Shown one piece after another: positions 11,401 to 24,368 of a stretch of DNA of 64,000 bases. The notes beneath the pieces were generated by a model. The model was not told the origin of the DNA. It was given only the letters and a program-made list of their open reading frames with translations, and did no database searches. Where the stretch lies: contig JASANC010003102.1 of NCBI GenBank assembly GCA_030248135.1, forward strand, positions 49,509-113,508. Reading direction: 5' to 3'. The position numbers were made by a program, and so were the translations under genes. Numbering within the stretch: position 1 is the stretch's first letter; each line of letters begins with the position of its first letter. Source of the stretch: Theristus sp. LFF4_11. Lineage: Eukaryota > Nematoda > Chromadorea > Monhysterida > Xyalidae.

Positions 11401-14400
11401 CGACATCGTGTCCGTCACACCTGCCAATGGGGCGAATGCAGGAAATTTAGCAAAACCTTAGCTTAGTAATATCGACCTTTTTGAACTGCCCCGTGCTGTC
11501 CGTAAGCATTAAAACCCAAACCAAGCAACCAATCACAACGCAGCTACCACCAGCCTAGCGCGGCTCACTTTTGCTGAGCTCGTCAGCGATCACCGGCTGC
11601 ATGCCGCGTAGCACGTCGCGCAGCTCGTGGCTGACGGCGGCGGCGACCGACTGTGCGTCTGCGGTGGCCGTGGACGACGACGTTGCCGACGCGACCACCT
11701 GAGCCACAGCGTCCGACTGCGTTTGGCGCAGCACGCACAACTCGCGCAGGCATTGGTCGCTTTGTAGGCCTGCACATCCGGTGCGTGCACGCACGTTTGG
11801 TGTTGCAAGTTGGTGGAACTTACTCTTATGGGGCATTCATGAAGCACTATTTAGTGACCGCGTAGCTATGCTTTTAACACAGCTATGCGTCGCTAAAAAA
11901 ACACTTCATGAATGCCGCTTTTCAACGTCTCTGTTGGTTCTGCTTTATTCGGCGCCTCTAAGCGTTCTGGTCAGGCGCACGGAAACAGGCTCCAAAATAG
12001 CAAGCTGAGTGTGCACAGCCAGTCTTGTTTTCTCCTTCCGTTCCAGTTCTTCAATCGTGGATTGTCAGACTTTTGGAGATTCCGTTTCGAGAACTCTTTT
12101 TTGAGTCAAATAAACAAAATTCTGCTTCCTTCCTGCGAAACCCAGGTAGTTTCAGAAGTTGTGTAATATGAGATTACGAAACTGTGAAGTAAGCTCTGGT
12201 GTGTTCATTTGCCGCTCTCACAGTTCAAAAAAAGGAAGGCTCCCCAATTTTTATACCGCTTCACTATCGCTGGCCCATGCAGCACAGCCAATCAGCAAAA
12301 AAATGTATTTGCAGTGAAAAAATAAACATTTTTTGTTCAGTTACGTTGCTCTCGATTGGCTTCAATCAACTGGCGCAACTGCATGTTGATCGTGTGCTCT
12401 TCCGGGAGTAGTTGCGCCTTGAACTTGAGCATGTCGGCTTGTTGGCGTTGAGAGTGAGCCACGAGACGCTCCATTTCCATATTGATCTGCAGACAGAATG
12501 AGAGAAGTGGGTAGAGAGGTGCATTGATGAGAACTCTAACGACAACAAGAAACTGGCTTGGAGGTTTGGAATGTTTGAAAAAATGTACAGATGAAGGGTG
12601 GTTGTTTATTGGCTTCGAGAAAATCAGCCGTTGCGACTGAATTGTGGTGTGTGGCAGCACACCTTTGTCAATTTGTGGGTGACCTCATCGAATGCCTCCA
12701 TCATCTGCTGCTTGCTTGAGCTCGGCAACAAGCCGGTGTTGCTGTCAACGCGCGACGACCACGCGGCGCCGACCGAAGGCGCTTCCTCGTCTGCAACGTT
12801 TAGCGACCCAAAAGCGTTTCACTCAGATGAAAATCGAAATGCGAAAACGTTTTCCCACGTCATAATAAATAAAATGAGAACACGTTTCACAAAGTTGAAG
12901 TTGAAAGTGGGAACACCAACCAATCCCATTCCCACCACAGACCAGCGCGACGGTGTGCTGGCAGCGCATTGCTGCCATCTGACAAACATTCCCTGTGGCT
13001 TTATTGCCCGGGATGGTTGATTTTGTGAGATTGTGCTTTCTAGGTTCGCTTATGTTTTACCCAGACTATAAGATCTGTCTGTGGTGCTGGTGAAACTGCT
13101 TGGTGTCCGTCGCACTGACGAGCCAGGGCACCGCGGTATGCGTATTCCTGGGCGAAACCGCAAACAGCGAACGTATGTATCTGCGGCAACGTGCGCCACG
13201 TTTCCATTCACACCGTCGCACGGAGATGGATCGGATCGCCCATATCAATTCGATCACCATCACCAGCAACCAAGGCACCCAGCCCAGCCACCCTCCCTCA
13301 ACTCCACTTACCAGCGCTCTCGAGCGTGTGCGCGATCGGAGTGCTCGGCCGCGGCGGAAAGTAGGCCGGTCTCGGCTCGTTCAACGCCAACGGCTCGTCG
13401 GCACGCCGCATCAGCGCGTCCTCCTCGTCGACGTCGTCAACGTTCTCTTCGTCCTCGTCTTCGTCCGCCTGCAGAGTCGCGTTTTTCAGTTTGTGTTTGC
13501 AATGTTCTCCAACTAAACAACTAAACTGCAGCGCCGTTCGAATGCCCCAACCTCATCGTCATCGGCGTCTGACTCGTACTCCTTGTTGCCGAGGCGCATC
13601 ACATCGACGAGCTCCGCGTCGCCTCCCTGATAGTCGTCGCCGAACTCATCCTCGTCCTCGGCCAGTTCGCCCTCCTCGAGGTCACCGACGACGACGCCGC
13701 CAGCGGGCGCTGCGGCCGACGCCGCCTTGGTCACTGGCCCGCCGGACTGTGGCGCCTTCGCGAATATGTCTGAGACCTGAGGTGCGGTTGTTTTCCAATA
13801 AGAACCGTGTTTGTTCAATTCAAGCGGAAAATTGTTTCCGTGTGATTTTTTTTCCTCTGAAGGACAATTACGAAAGCCCATTTTACGTTAAGAATAAACG
13901 CCCACGAATCTGTCATGTAACGAGGACTCTGACATGTAACGCTGTGACTCGCTGCCTGTGGGGATATAGTAACCGAAAGTCACCAAAATTAAAATGGTCC
14001 CCTCAGGACAGAGGCTGTTTCTCCTCTCTAGTGGCGCGGACAATTGTCTAGCGTCCATTTTCTCAATATCAAACCGCCTGGGTTTGGTACCTGCCAAGTT
14101 TCTTGGGCTGCAAACAAAAATTTCAAAAAAAACAACAACTGTACTTCAGCACTACTCGGGCTATCCGGCCGACTTGGCTCTGTGTGACCTGTGCCTCCTG
14201 CAGCAGCAGAGGGGGCCTCCTGCAGTAACAGCGGGGTGCGAACGGGCGAAAACGGGCTGTTCGGCAGGGTTGCGGAAACTTGCTGCGTTTGAGGCGCGGT
14301 AGCGGCCGGCGCTGTACCGGTGCCCGTCTGTTGGAACACGTCATAGCTAGAAAAAATGAGATCTTGTTGGTTACAAGCGAGTGACAATAGCTCTGTTGCC

Positions 14401-17400
14401 TTTTTTCTAGTTCTACGACTGAATGCACGCAAAATTGTTCATGCTTTTTGAAGCAAAATCGTGCTGTTGAAAATAGGTTTTGAGTGACCCTAGTTTGTGA
14501 CAAAAGACAGAGAGTCACTTGGGTTTATTTTTCAATATCGCCTCGCCGCATCAAGCATGAAACTCGGCGTCGTAGAACCATAAACAACTTATAAAAAAAA
14601 CTGCGTGGTTGGTTACGTTCATGAGCAAATCTTTTGCCAAAATACTACCATTCGAAACAACCAAGCAACCACCATATTTACTATCCACAATGCAGCGCCA
14701 TTGCGAACGCAGCCCAATCAAACAAAAGACAAAAATCACAGTGAACAGTATTTCTGCAAAAAAAACCAATAACAAAAAAAACCGTAAAAGCGACGCGCCT
14801 GTTGCGCCTGACGACCGCACTGCCGGACGATGCTACTATTCGCTCGGTTTCGTTCACAGGCGTCAAAGGGAAAATGGCGAGCGGATCAACGTGCGGCGGC
14901 GGCACCGCGATTGGAGGCTGCTGCTGCGCCGAGTCCAGTGACGTGTTTGCTGAGACTACAAGCGTGCTGCTGAGGTCGGACAGGTGGTCGTGGTAGCCTG
15001 CAGAAAAGGTCACACGAGTGAAACGCTGAAAACGTTTGAACAGCAAAACGCCGCTATTCCCGTGTTTCCAAACACGCTGCGCAATCTAACCCGGTATCGA
15101 TCATCATGATGCCCTGTTTGGGCTGGCTTTGGAGCGCAGCAGCACGCTCTTATTTCAATAGGTCGATAAATTTCGCTGTTGTTCTCAAGACCACATCAGA
15201 CGCTTTGATTGAACAATCCAACTAACTATCTCCATTGACATTCGATTCGATAAAAGCGGCATTCATGAAGCAGCATTTGGTGACGCGTAGCTGTGTTGAA
15301 ACATAGCTTATGCGGTCACTAAATATTTCTTCATGAATGCCCCTTAACTCTGATTTGATGAACTGTTCCGAAACGACCCGGATTCAGTAAGTGGAGAAAA
15401 TTTCAAGACATTTCACAAGACACCCCTACGATTGTGTTTTACTTTGGTCCCGAGACTAAATGCGCGCATAGATAGGTGAACAGAATCATGCATGAAGCGG
15501 AAATTCAAAATTGGCAAAAGTAAATCCGAATCCGAGTCCCCTAATTAGAGTTGATGATGGGCGATTATCGTAATTATTTCGCGTAATTATCCGTGATATC
15601 CTATATAATGTGATACTTTTCCCTGTAATCTTAGTTGTTCTCCAGTCCAGTAAATCGCCACTCTCTCGCTACTTGAAGTTTAGGGCAGAGTAATTTAAGC
15701 GATTTTGAATTGCCACATACGACTGAAACTATAGATAGTTTCCTATGTCTGCACACGCAGTCAGTCGCAGAACCTAAAAAATGGATAATAGTAAATGCGT
15801 TGAGCCCACGAAATAGCGAAATAAATCCGGTCAAAAAAGAAAAACCTTGCAAAACATGCGACGGCGTCAATTGACCGACTGATTGCTCGTTGGAACGCTC
15901 CTCTGGGCCAGACGGTGACACGTAGCGAATCTCGAGTTGTAACATTGATCTGAAGTTTTAATGCAAAAAAAAACTCGGATCGGAACTTCACGTCTCTGGC
16001 TTTTCGAACCAATGGCCTCACTGCGTCAGACCACCTGACCATCTCATAGTGCACTAATCGTTCTCCCACCTGGCATTGATCGCGAACAACACCGCCTGCA
16101 CGCCATGCATTATGCTCTGCGGTGGCTCAACGTTCTCCTTGTTCGCATCACCGTTGCTGCTCTCATCCTGATTGGCAGTATTGCTTTCATCGTCCGACAG
16201 TAAATCAAACGTGCCCGTGGTGCCTGTAAAAATCTGATTTTTACATCTGTTTTTGTGCAACAAATTTTATATAGTGTTGATTTACCGCTATTAAATTAGA
16301 GAAGTACTGTGTCACTTTTCATTATTCCGACTGAATCCTATCAATTTTGTTGGTGGGAAGCCAATAAATTTGCAGGAATTAGCGGCTTTCGCATTTTTCT
16401 CACACGTTTTTGGCTTTGGCAGTGGCTATGAATTCTCTTCTACTCAAACGAATCTATATCGTGCGCTGGAGCCTCATGATTCTCTCTGCAACTCAAAAGT
16501 GACACCAACTCAAAAATGACAAATATTCCACTCGTATGCCATGGACACTGTTCGTGTTTTGGTGTTTTACCATTAGCCGAGGGCGACGGCGCCAACGCCC
16601 TGAACGTGCGCCGTGCAACCCTGACGATGGACATGTCGAGCACTGGGTAGCACAACGGGAAGTCGGCCAGCGACGAGAAACGAAGCTCGTCGTCGATTGT
16701 GCGCAGCTCGACCGCGTACAGGACCTGGCAGTGAAAAAAGACAATTTTACTTTGCGAAATGCACGAAGAACGCCGAGAAAACTGGAGAAAATCCAATAAA
16801 ACATTGTAAAAATTGCAAATTCTGCAAAAATGGACAGGTTTTCAGAAGAATACAGTACATTTTCGTTGTACAATTCAATTCTTCGAATCAAGAATCAACT
16901 TTGATCGGCTACACCAGATGCTCTCGGCAGCTCAATCAGCGCCAGCCACTCTCAACAGCGATACAACAAAACTGGATGTCCAAAAAGCGACAACAAACAA
17001 AAAACGGTCAAAACGCGCAAACCGCATGGTCCACGTCGGACAACAGAACGAATGAGCTGGTCCAGTCGAGCACCAGTTTCAGTGGTCTCCTGTTCGTCGT
17101 CTGCTCGCTTGGTCGACGTAACGTCAATTGCGAGACGCACTGCCACGTTTCGCAGTTCCACAGTTTCAGCTCTCGGTTGCCGTTTGCTGCGGTCAGCGCG
17201 AAACGCCAGAAGTGTTCGCTGGATAAAAAAAGTGTTCGTAAAGTGTAGGTTCGTTTAAACTTGTCACTTTGTTCTTCCAGGAACTACAGAGCTTTGAGTT
17301 GATGAACGCATGCGTCGGGTTGGGTCGGAATCAAGTACCCCGCATCTGTGGCTGAATCGCTAAATATGTTTCTTTGCCACTCGGAGCCCGCTCTTTTCTT

Positions 17401-20400
17401 CTTTCGCAACAGTCAAAACCCAAAAGTAACTGCAAAATAAATGCAATCTATGCATTCTGTCATTGGCTGCATCGATCTAGTCTCACCAATCAGTGAGCCC
17501 AGGTCAAAAGCAGCCGAGTGCCCATGCATTACAGTTCGCCTACATCCCATTTCAAACATGCCCGCTGCAAACACAACACAACCCCGTGCACGTACAGCGA
17601 GGCGTCCTCGACGACGTTGTCCAGGAAGTGCAGCGTGTCGACGGACTGTCCGGCGTGTGGCTGCCACTGGTGCGCCACACGCCACTGCAGATCCTCCAGA
17701 TTCTCGATCACGTGAAAGCGAACGGAGCCGCAGGTGGTGCCGAATGCGAGCGCGGTGGCGTCCGGCGAAATGCAGCACGACGTCAGACGGTGGTCGTTCG
17801 CCTGCGCAAACGTTTTCGAAATCATCTATCATCTTTGATTTTCGGTTCTGCGACTGAACGCGCGCATAGAAAGGTACGTAGTTGCACGCGGCAATTCAGA
17901 ATTGGTGGAGTGACCAGAGTTGCTGAGATATGGCTGACTGGATCTGTCTCTATCCAGACACAACCAGTCCAGACCAAAGTCAGATTTCTTGCAATCAATC
18001 CACATTTCTTGGAACCATTTCCAGCAAATTTCATTTTTACGGAAATCGACACACTTACTGAAAACTCGACCGGCAGTGAATAAAAGCCATTCATTTTGTT
18101 CAGCTCGTAGAAATCGACCGTGTCACGATTGAAGTGCTCGATGATTTGATCCAGAAGCAGCACCTCGATTCGGTTGTTCTAAAACGAGACATTTGAATCT
18201 TATCAGATATCCAACGATCAAATGTTTATTAAAAAACACATTTAAAACTCTAATCAGAAATCCAAAAAGCACGTATCATTCAAATTTGTTGTTTTTATTG
18301 CATATATTTGTTGAAAATCAGCGCGTCATTTTAAATTGTGACCGGAGCTGGTGGGTCAATTATATGCGAAATGAGGTCTGAGTCTGACTGCAGATCTGAA
18401 ATCACCGGGCACGAAGCTGCATGACCGATGAGCAAAAGTGAAAAAAATTCCACTGAGCATATTAGTTGTGCGACACTTACAAAATCGAACCAAATTATAT
18501 GATGGTTCTTTGCATCTCGGCCCCGTCAACATTAGCATTGCAGGTGTGCCTCATCGCTAATGCTTCCCTCCTGAACCACTTGAGTAAAACCAAAAAAACT
18601 CAAAACCAAATTGTACTGTCTGCGCCCAGAAATAGCACATCCGAAAACCAACGATATAAACAGCCAACAGGTGCGCCATTTCATCGTCGCCGGTTGACTC
18701 GGCGGCGCTTGGATCGAATGCGGACGACGACGACGTCGCTTGCTGCAATTCAAGGCCAGCAGCAACAGCAGCCGCATCCGTGGCAGCGGTGGCGCCCGGC
18801 TCGCTGACGTTCACTGGGTCAGGCACGAACGGGCACCACGTGCACCGGCACAGCCACGATTCGCTGCTTAGCAACTTGTTGCGACGGATCACCAGGTATT
18901 GCTCGCTGCAATGATGGTGGCCGAGTTTTTGCAATCGGTTTTTAATGTCTGGTGGTTTGAGCTGGAATGTTTCTTCAGCATATTGCACGTTGTCTCGTTG
19001 GGCAGTTGGTGGCTTTTAGAGCTTTGCGCCTGCACAAAAAGCATGCATACCGTAATCATCAACCAATCAGCCGATTCCCTATAATTTAGAGTTCGACTGT
19101 AGCAACATTACTCGGTTATAAGCCGGTTCAAACCAGCACTTTCACACAAAAAAAACACAACAACCCACGAGTGCAACTGTTGGCTCGCCGGTTCCGTCGC
19201 TGGTGTGTTGTTGTTGTTGTTGGACGGTGGTGTTGAGCGCACCGCGTAGACGTAGACGTTTGCGAACTTGTCGACGACGGCCAATAGCGGCAGCTGCGAG
19301 GTGTTCGACCAGGCCATGTCGCACACAGCGCACTCGAAGCCTTTGATCAACAGCCGGCGACGCGTCGTCCAGTCGATCACGCGGATCGCAGAGTGTCCGT
19401 CGCGGACTGAGAGGGTTTTTGGAGGATTCAGTGCGAGAATATCGAGCGACTCACTCGAGTGAGGCCTTCTCTCGATACTGTGCACGTTTTTTGATGTCAC
19501 ACCTCACACAGCGTGCGACGGTGCGCGGTGGGGCTTTGGGGGTGAATGGTGTGGCGACTGCTGTGAGACATTCACCGCCGTAAGTCGACTGACGTCCGAT
19601 TGCGATTGCCTGCATTTCACAAGCGTCCGCGCCACCCCACGTTACACCACACCGTCGCACGGACATGCCACACCACACAGCACTGTTGCACAGTCACCAC
19701 AAACGTGCACACAACTAACAGCAACGCTGCATGTCGTGGTGTTGTGTGCGTGTGGTGTGTTTGTTGGTGAGACTGCAACATTACTGTATTGCTATAACAA
19801 TGGTCATGGTGCACAATCTGCCGAACGATCTCTCAAGAGTGAACCAAACTCCGAAAGAGAAAAGTGTGCAAGAGAAAAAAACCAGCAGAAAGCAGGTGCA
19901 GGCCGCAAATGCCAACTGTCCCGGCTAACTTTCGAGCGAGTATGCGATGAGTTTTCGGTCGCGATGCACAGCGATCACTTTTCCCTGCTCCGGGTGCACC
20001 TGCCATCGATGGTCGGCGATCGACTCGCTGCGAACCTGAAGAAAAACAAGCAACAAAGTTGCGCTTTTGTTGTAATCTTCTCGTGGCAAGAACGTTGTCC
20101 GCCACTGGAACGGCTCAGCGTCTATTCACCCCAAGCAACAAACCGTGTGCATCCATTCACAAACCACAAACGCCTACCTAACCATCGGATTTCCGCAACT
20201 GGAACTGGTGGATTGAGTTTATCAGCTGAAGAAACGCTATTGCTCGCTTCCAGAAACCCGAAGGTATTTTATACCGATCTCAGGTGGCTTTTTAGAGTGG
20301 CGCCCTGTCCTTTCCTTTTCAATGTCCTTGAGAATTGTGAATCATTCCACGTGATTTGTTTGGTTTTTGGTCAGCTGGGGAAAAGACCAAGTAATTAAAC

Positions 20401-20581
20401 TAACCAATAAATTTATGTCACACTGAGAACGAAAAACATGGACAAAATTAGCAAAACGTTCGCTTTCCCTCCGATCACCTTTGACGAATCACGCATCACA
20501 TTGCTCGCTGCGTTCAATGTGACCGTCGTCATTGCACTGGTCAATTGCACCGCCTGACCGTTCGTCGTGCACGGAAATAAT
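7182..20581 (-). CDS. edc4: EDC4/Ge-1, enhancer of mRNA decapping 4 scaffold (5' exon(s) not located)
   Basis: EDC4 is the P-body scaffold that links DCP1-DCP2 decapping in the cytoplasm. About 1306 residues are read from 24 phase-consistent exons: 20581-20479, 20035-19930, 19406-19169, 18905-18662, 18178-18059, 17801-17575, 17218-17023, 16724-16571, 16223-16070, 15949-15846, 14997-14858, 14327-14189, 13769-13552, 13468-13312, 12790-12663, 12486-12345, 11769-11569, 11420-11305, 10496-10331, 9828-9642, 9352-9124, 8654-8491, 7878-7781 and 7372-7182. The N-terminal WD40 part includes IADHRWQVHPEQGKVIAIHR, RVIDWTTRRRLLIKGFE, CTWCPFVPDP, FWRFALTAANGNRELKLW and VLYAVEL. An acidic linker lies at 13770-13310. 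Q/A-rich coiled coils follow (12486-9124; KIYQRGTKE matches the family's FRQGTQE). The C-terminal alpha-helical domain has LAQPTLVSLLQQLSSDLLKQ, then TDLKLRFMDEILL. Human EDC4 is about 1400 residues, so only a short N-terminus is missing. The acceptor at 14327 was chosen over 14346 by phase. Confidence 0.95.
7991..8030. mobile_element. Half copy of the family C MITE
   Basis: Only the left arm, GGCATTCATGAAGCAGTATTTAGTGATCGCG in essence, is present; there is no matching right arm nearby. It is probably a truncated or half-deleted copy in an EDC4 intron. Confidence 0.6.
8214..8421 (+). mobile_element. tRNA-derived SINE, family I, (AAC)n tail
   Basis: A tRNA-like head has an A box (TGGCCTGGTGGTAGTGCG) and a B box (GGGGATCGAGCCCC). 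The body contains GGCACTTAATGACAGAGAAA and CGTTCTGTACG, and it ends in about ten AAC units. Other copies lie at 8918-9117 (plus) and at 51465-51653, 58140-58312 and 60214-60462 (all minus). It is in an EDC4 intron, antisense to the gene. Confidence 0.85.
8918..9117 (+). mobile_element. tRNA-derived SINE, family I, short (AAC)n tail
   Basis: Same head, body and CCTAAAACCCC(AAC)n end as the 8214 copy, with scattered differences. Its tail ends about 6 bp from the splice donor of the neighbouring EDC4 exon (9124). Confidence 0.85.
9902..10153. repeat. Local tandem duplication in an EDC4 intron
   Basis: A unit containing ATTAACGAATAATGTTAAAA and TACGACCAAT occurs three times (about 9905, 10000 and 10060). 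The flanking blocks TTTTTAATACACCTTCATCTC and AAAGTTGGGAATAGTTCACC occur two or three times. It looks like a recent unequal duplication. Confidence 0.75.
11829..11921. mobile_element. Palindromic MITE, family C copy
   Basis: GGGGCATTCATGAAGCACTA is mirrored by CTTCATGAATGCCGCTT, with TTTAGTGACCGCGTAGCTATG in the stem. It is located in an EDC4 intron. Confidence 0.85.
15251..15347. mobile_element. Palindromic MITE, family C copy
   Basis: TAAAAGCGGCATTCATGAAG pairs with CTTCATGAATGCCCCTTA. TA lies at each end. It is in the EDC4 intron between 15846 and 14997. Confidence 0.85.
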
Positions 20582-21059
20582 CTGTCGGTTTTTTGTTTTG
20601 TTTCGCAAAAAATAAAAATGAACCAAGTGCTTGTGCTTGTTTTGTTTTATTTGGGTCAAGTGCTCAACAAACAGATACAACAGGCCAAAAAACTACTGAA
20701 ATTAGCAGCGCTGTCAAACTCGATTTATCACTCACATTTCTTCCGGCTCATGCAAAGTCAAATCTGTCGCCGTCATAATTGTTATGATTGTTTGTTGGAC
20801 TCTTTTTTATTTCACGTCACTTAACTTCGTTTCGTTAATCCAATGTTGAATCGGTCCGGTCCGCCGGTAATCAATCACTTTTGTTTTGTTTTGTTTGGTA
20901 TTGTTTTCACTTTTTCCTGTATGAGAGACTGATAAAAAAAATAACCACGACTAGGGTTCATTTTTTTACTTTTTATAAATCGGGATTGGGATTGGGAAGG
21001 TTGGCACGTTTTATGATATTACGCTCCAGTTAACTCACGCTCCAAATAGGATGTTCTCG

Positions 21060-21910
21060 GACATTGCTAAAACGGACCTAGACCTAAAAACCAAACCTAA
21101 GCCTAATCTTAAGCAAAACCTGTTCCTAACCTAATCCTAACCTAAGCCAAGCCTTTTTAAGAAAGCAGGAATAAAAATAACTGCGTTTTGAACGAGTTTT
21201 TGTTGAGTGCGGAGCGTGTGCACACGCGCTAGTGGATCATGAGCAATGAGCAATGCGGATGCGGGGCAGGTGCATATCATAATGAAGCGTTGCGGATTGG
21301 GAATCGGTTTTTTTAAATTAACTAAAAAACGAATTTTGGCCATTTTTTAAAGCTGTACTTTCTTCATCTGAAAATGCGTTTAAGACACTTTCCAGGGTCC
21401 ACAGAAAGTGACATTATGCCTTTTTGCCCAGAGTTTCGTGTGGACTTATATTTTATCTTCATGTGGACGCACAACGGGTTGCCCTTCTTTTCTAAAAACC
21501 GACACGCTCGTTGTCGGACATTGTTTAAACGGACCCAATTCCCTAAAGCTTCATTACTAAAGCGCACGCGCACGTGGCATCGGCATGCTCATGCTCATGA
21601 TCCACTAGCGCGCGTGCACACGCTCCGCCCCCAATAAGAACTTGTTCAAAATGCAATTGTTCTGACATTTTCCTTCTTAAAAAGGCTTGGCTTAGGTTAG
21701 GATTAGGTCAGGATTATGTTTAGCTTAAAATTAGGCTTCAGGATTAGGTTTTCGTTTAGGTCAGTTTAGGCAACGTCGGCCAACATCAGTGGTTTGATTT
21801 AGTACGACAGGCCAACCCGTAATTCAAATCCTAATCCTAAAGCCTAATCCTCAGCCTAACTTGATCCTAACCTAATCCTAACCTAAGCCAAGCCTTTTCA
21901 GAAAGGAAGA
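21060..21910. repeat. Degenerate CCTAA/TTAGG repeat blocks and GTGCACACGCGCTAGTGGATCATG repeat
   Basis: Imperfect CCTAACCTAAGCC-type tracts lie at 21075-21155 and 21835-21895, with the complementary TTAGG tract at 21680-21765. Each adjoins a copy of a sequence containing CACACGCGCTAGTGGATCAT (21218, 21590 reversed, 21958). Together they form direct and inverted copies of one unit of roughly 150-200 bp. Confidence 0.65.
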
Positions 21911-22154
21911 TGTCAGAACAATTGCGTTTTGAACAAGTTTTTGTTGGGGCCGGAGCGTGTGCACGCGCGCTAGTGGATCATGAGCATGAGCATGCGGATG
22001 CGAGGTGCGCGTGCGTTTTAAAAAAGAAGCTCCAGCCAGCGCACAAAAAAGATTTTCATTTTTTAACCCTATGTCCACGACCACGACCAAACCAAATAGG
22101 GTTGTTAAAAAACAAAAATGCCGACTTTTTTAATTTGAAAAAAAATTTCTACGG

Positions 22155-22440
22155 AATGGCCGAATAAACATGGCAGCTTTTTTCAGGGTGCTAGGAGCGC
22201 GCGAAATTTTAATGAAAGACAAGAAAGATGTTCAGAAACCCAATTGTGTGTCAAATTTGCCTTGTATTTTGAACTCATTGATTATTCCTGCTATTCTGGT
22301 AATTTCTTTTCCCTTGCACAGACGACTGGACTGGAAGATTATCTTAGCATTCTTGAAAATGACAACTCCTAGTTTGCGACTGATCCCGCCTTGATGGAGA
22401 ATACAAGGACTGCCTTATTTATTCGACCATACTGTAGTAA
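22155..22440. repeat. Dispersed repeat, copy 1 (second copy at 46185-46431)
   Basis: It shares TAAACATGGCAGCT, then GAACGCGCGAA-like sequence, CAGAAACCCAA, and a second block of the type CTTGATTGAGAAGACA...ACTGCCTTATTTATTCG...CATACTGTAG with 46185-46431. The second block also occurs at 23130-23240. No ORF spans it. Confidence 0.65.
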
Positions 22441-24368
22441 GCTCTGAAAAGAAACCTCTTTTTTGACACAATTTGGGAAGTTCAATCACGGTGCAGTGGC
22501 ACCCCGGGCGTGCGCCATGGGGATGTGTCAAGGTGTCAAGATGGCCACGTGTCAAGGTGTGGATGCTACAGTGGGCGGAGTGTCTCACACGGCGGGAAAC
22601 CAAAAAATTTAAAAATTTGACTTGGTCGAAATCCGATTTCGTTTATAAGGCCCGTACTTTTTAATCTTCGGTTTATAAGACTACCTCCCACTTATAGGGT
22701 TGTCACACAAATCCAAACCAATAAAAACAAATGACAGACAACAGTGCGTTTCGATTTTTAAAGCTGCATACGCACGACGTGTGGGTTAATCTCATCAGTG
22801 CAGCCACCACACGCCCAAAAAAGTAATCTTTTGTGCTTAAAAAGTTTTGAATTGTGATCGAAAACACATACAGTGAATGATAAAGGTGAATACAAACACA
22901 TAATTAAAATTAAAAACATAATTAATGATGACCGACTTTATCATCAAACCGTTTGCCAGCTGAACGGCTGCCATTTGTAGGCGACATCGTTTTTCGTTTC
23001 TCGAGCACGGGCCTTGGCGAAATGTCGGTTTTCCGATTGCGATCTTGGGGATAAGGTTTTTCAGGTTTTTTCAGAAATTTTGGTTTTTCAAATTTATATA
23101 AGGGGACCTTATATGCAAGACTTTACGGTATCTTGGCATTTTTGAGAAAGGCACACTCCTATAGTCTGCCATTGATCTCGCCTTGACTGAGAAGACAAGA
23201 ACTGTCCGCACTGTCGTTTTTATTTGGCCATACTGTAGCTCACCGCAGCTTACGGAAACAGGGGTCAAAATTTTAATTTTTGGCGATTTCGATTGGGGGT
23301 CAGCCGAAATTTGTTGTGTGTGTGTGAAGGAAGGTTGTTTTTCTAGATGGGGGTGTCGTGAGCACCCCTGAGCCGAGGGATAAATTGGGCTTGGTGCTGT
23401 ATTTACCTGTTTCCATTGGAATTTGGTACGTTATGGTTTCCGGAACCGATGCGCGAAAAAATAAATTTAAAAAAATTAACTGCTACACATAACACCCACG
23501 CATGCAACTTTGTTATGGGGTATTTTTAATGGAAAGCGACTCAAAGTTTAAAAGAAGTAACACGTTACTACGCCCTGAAATATATACCATCTGGCATTTT
23601 TCGCCACATCCGATAACAGAACCAGCTTACTTTTTGAGTGAGCGAGTGAAAAAAGCTCGAAGGCTGTAAAATTCCATTTAAATTCCATGTAAAATTTCTG
23701 AGTACACTGATCAACAGTTAACTACATTCATCCAACAACCACAATGATGCAACTATCGCTATCCAGCTGCTTTTTTTATAGATAGTGTGGAAGTGGAACG
23801 TGGAGCGTCATCTCATACCCTTGACATGAATCGTGTTATTGCTAAGTTTTTTATTCAATGCAAGTTTTACCAGAAACAGTGATTTTTCAATTGAGTTCAA
23901 TTTCAATTCAATCCAATTTCGTAAAAAGCACTTCTACTCCCTTGATAAATCAGGCTAGTTACTATCTAAAGTTTTGTTGAATGTTGAAAATGTAAATTTT
24001 TGAAACTTTCGGTGTTTTCGGTTTGATTTATCAATCGTTCAGTCCAGTAGTAGTCTGACTGAAGAGACCGAGAACCTGGAAAAAGCGCATGAGACTTTTC
24101 TTTGTTCCTTTTATTTTACGTTGCTGCGACGTGCGGTGCGGTGCGACCGTCTAAAACGAAAATGTTTGGAATTTTTGATTTGAGCATAATTTAGCTGTTT
24201 TTATTGCTTTTCAACGTTAGCGTTAGCTAACTCTGCTCTGTCTCTGTCCCCTCCTTAAAATTTTGCAGCTATCTAGATATAATCCATCTAGAAAACTTGC
24301 TCAAACTATATTCCCGGTTGAGGGGGGGGCGATACATAGTTGTTCCAGAGCCGAGGGGTTGGGGGGGG

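Noticed and set aside
14341..14346. TTTCTAG acceptor at 14346 for the EDC4 exon
   Set aside because: It would add YDVFQQ but needs an incoming phase that no upstream donor supplies; the CAACAG acceptor at 14327 fits the phase.
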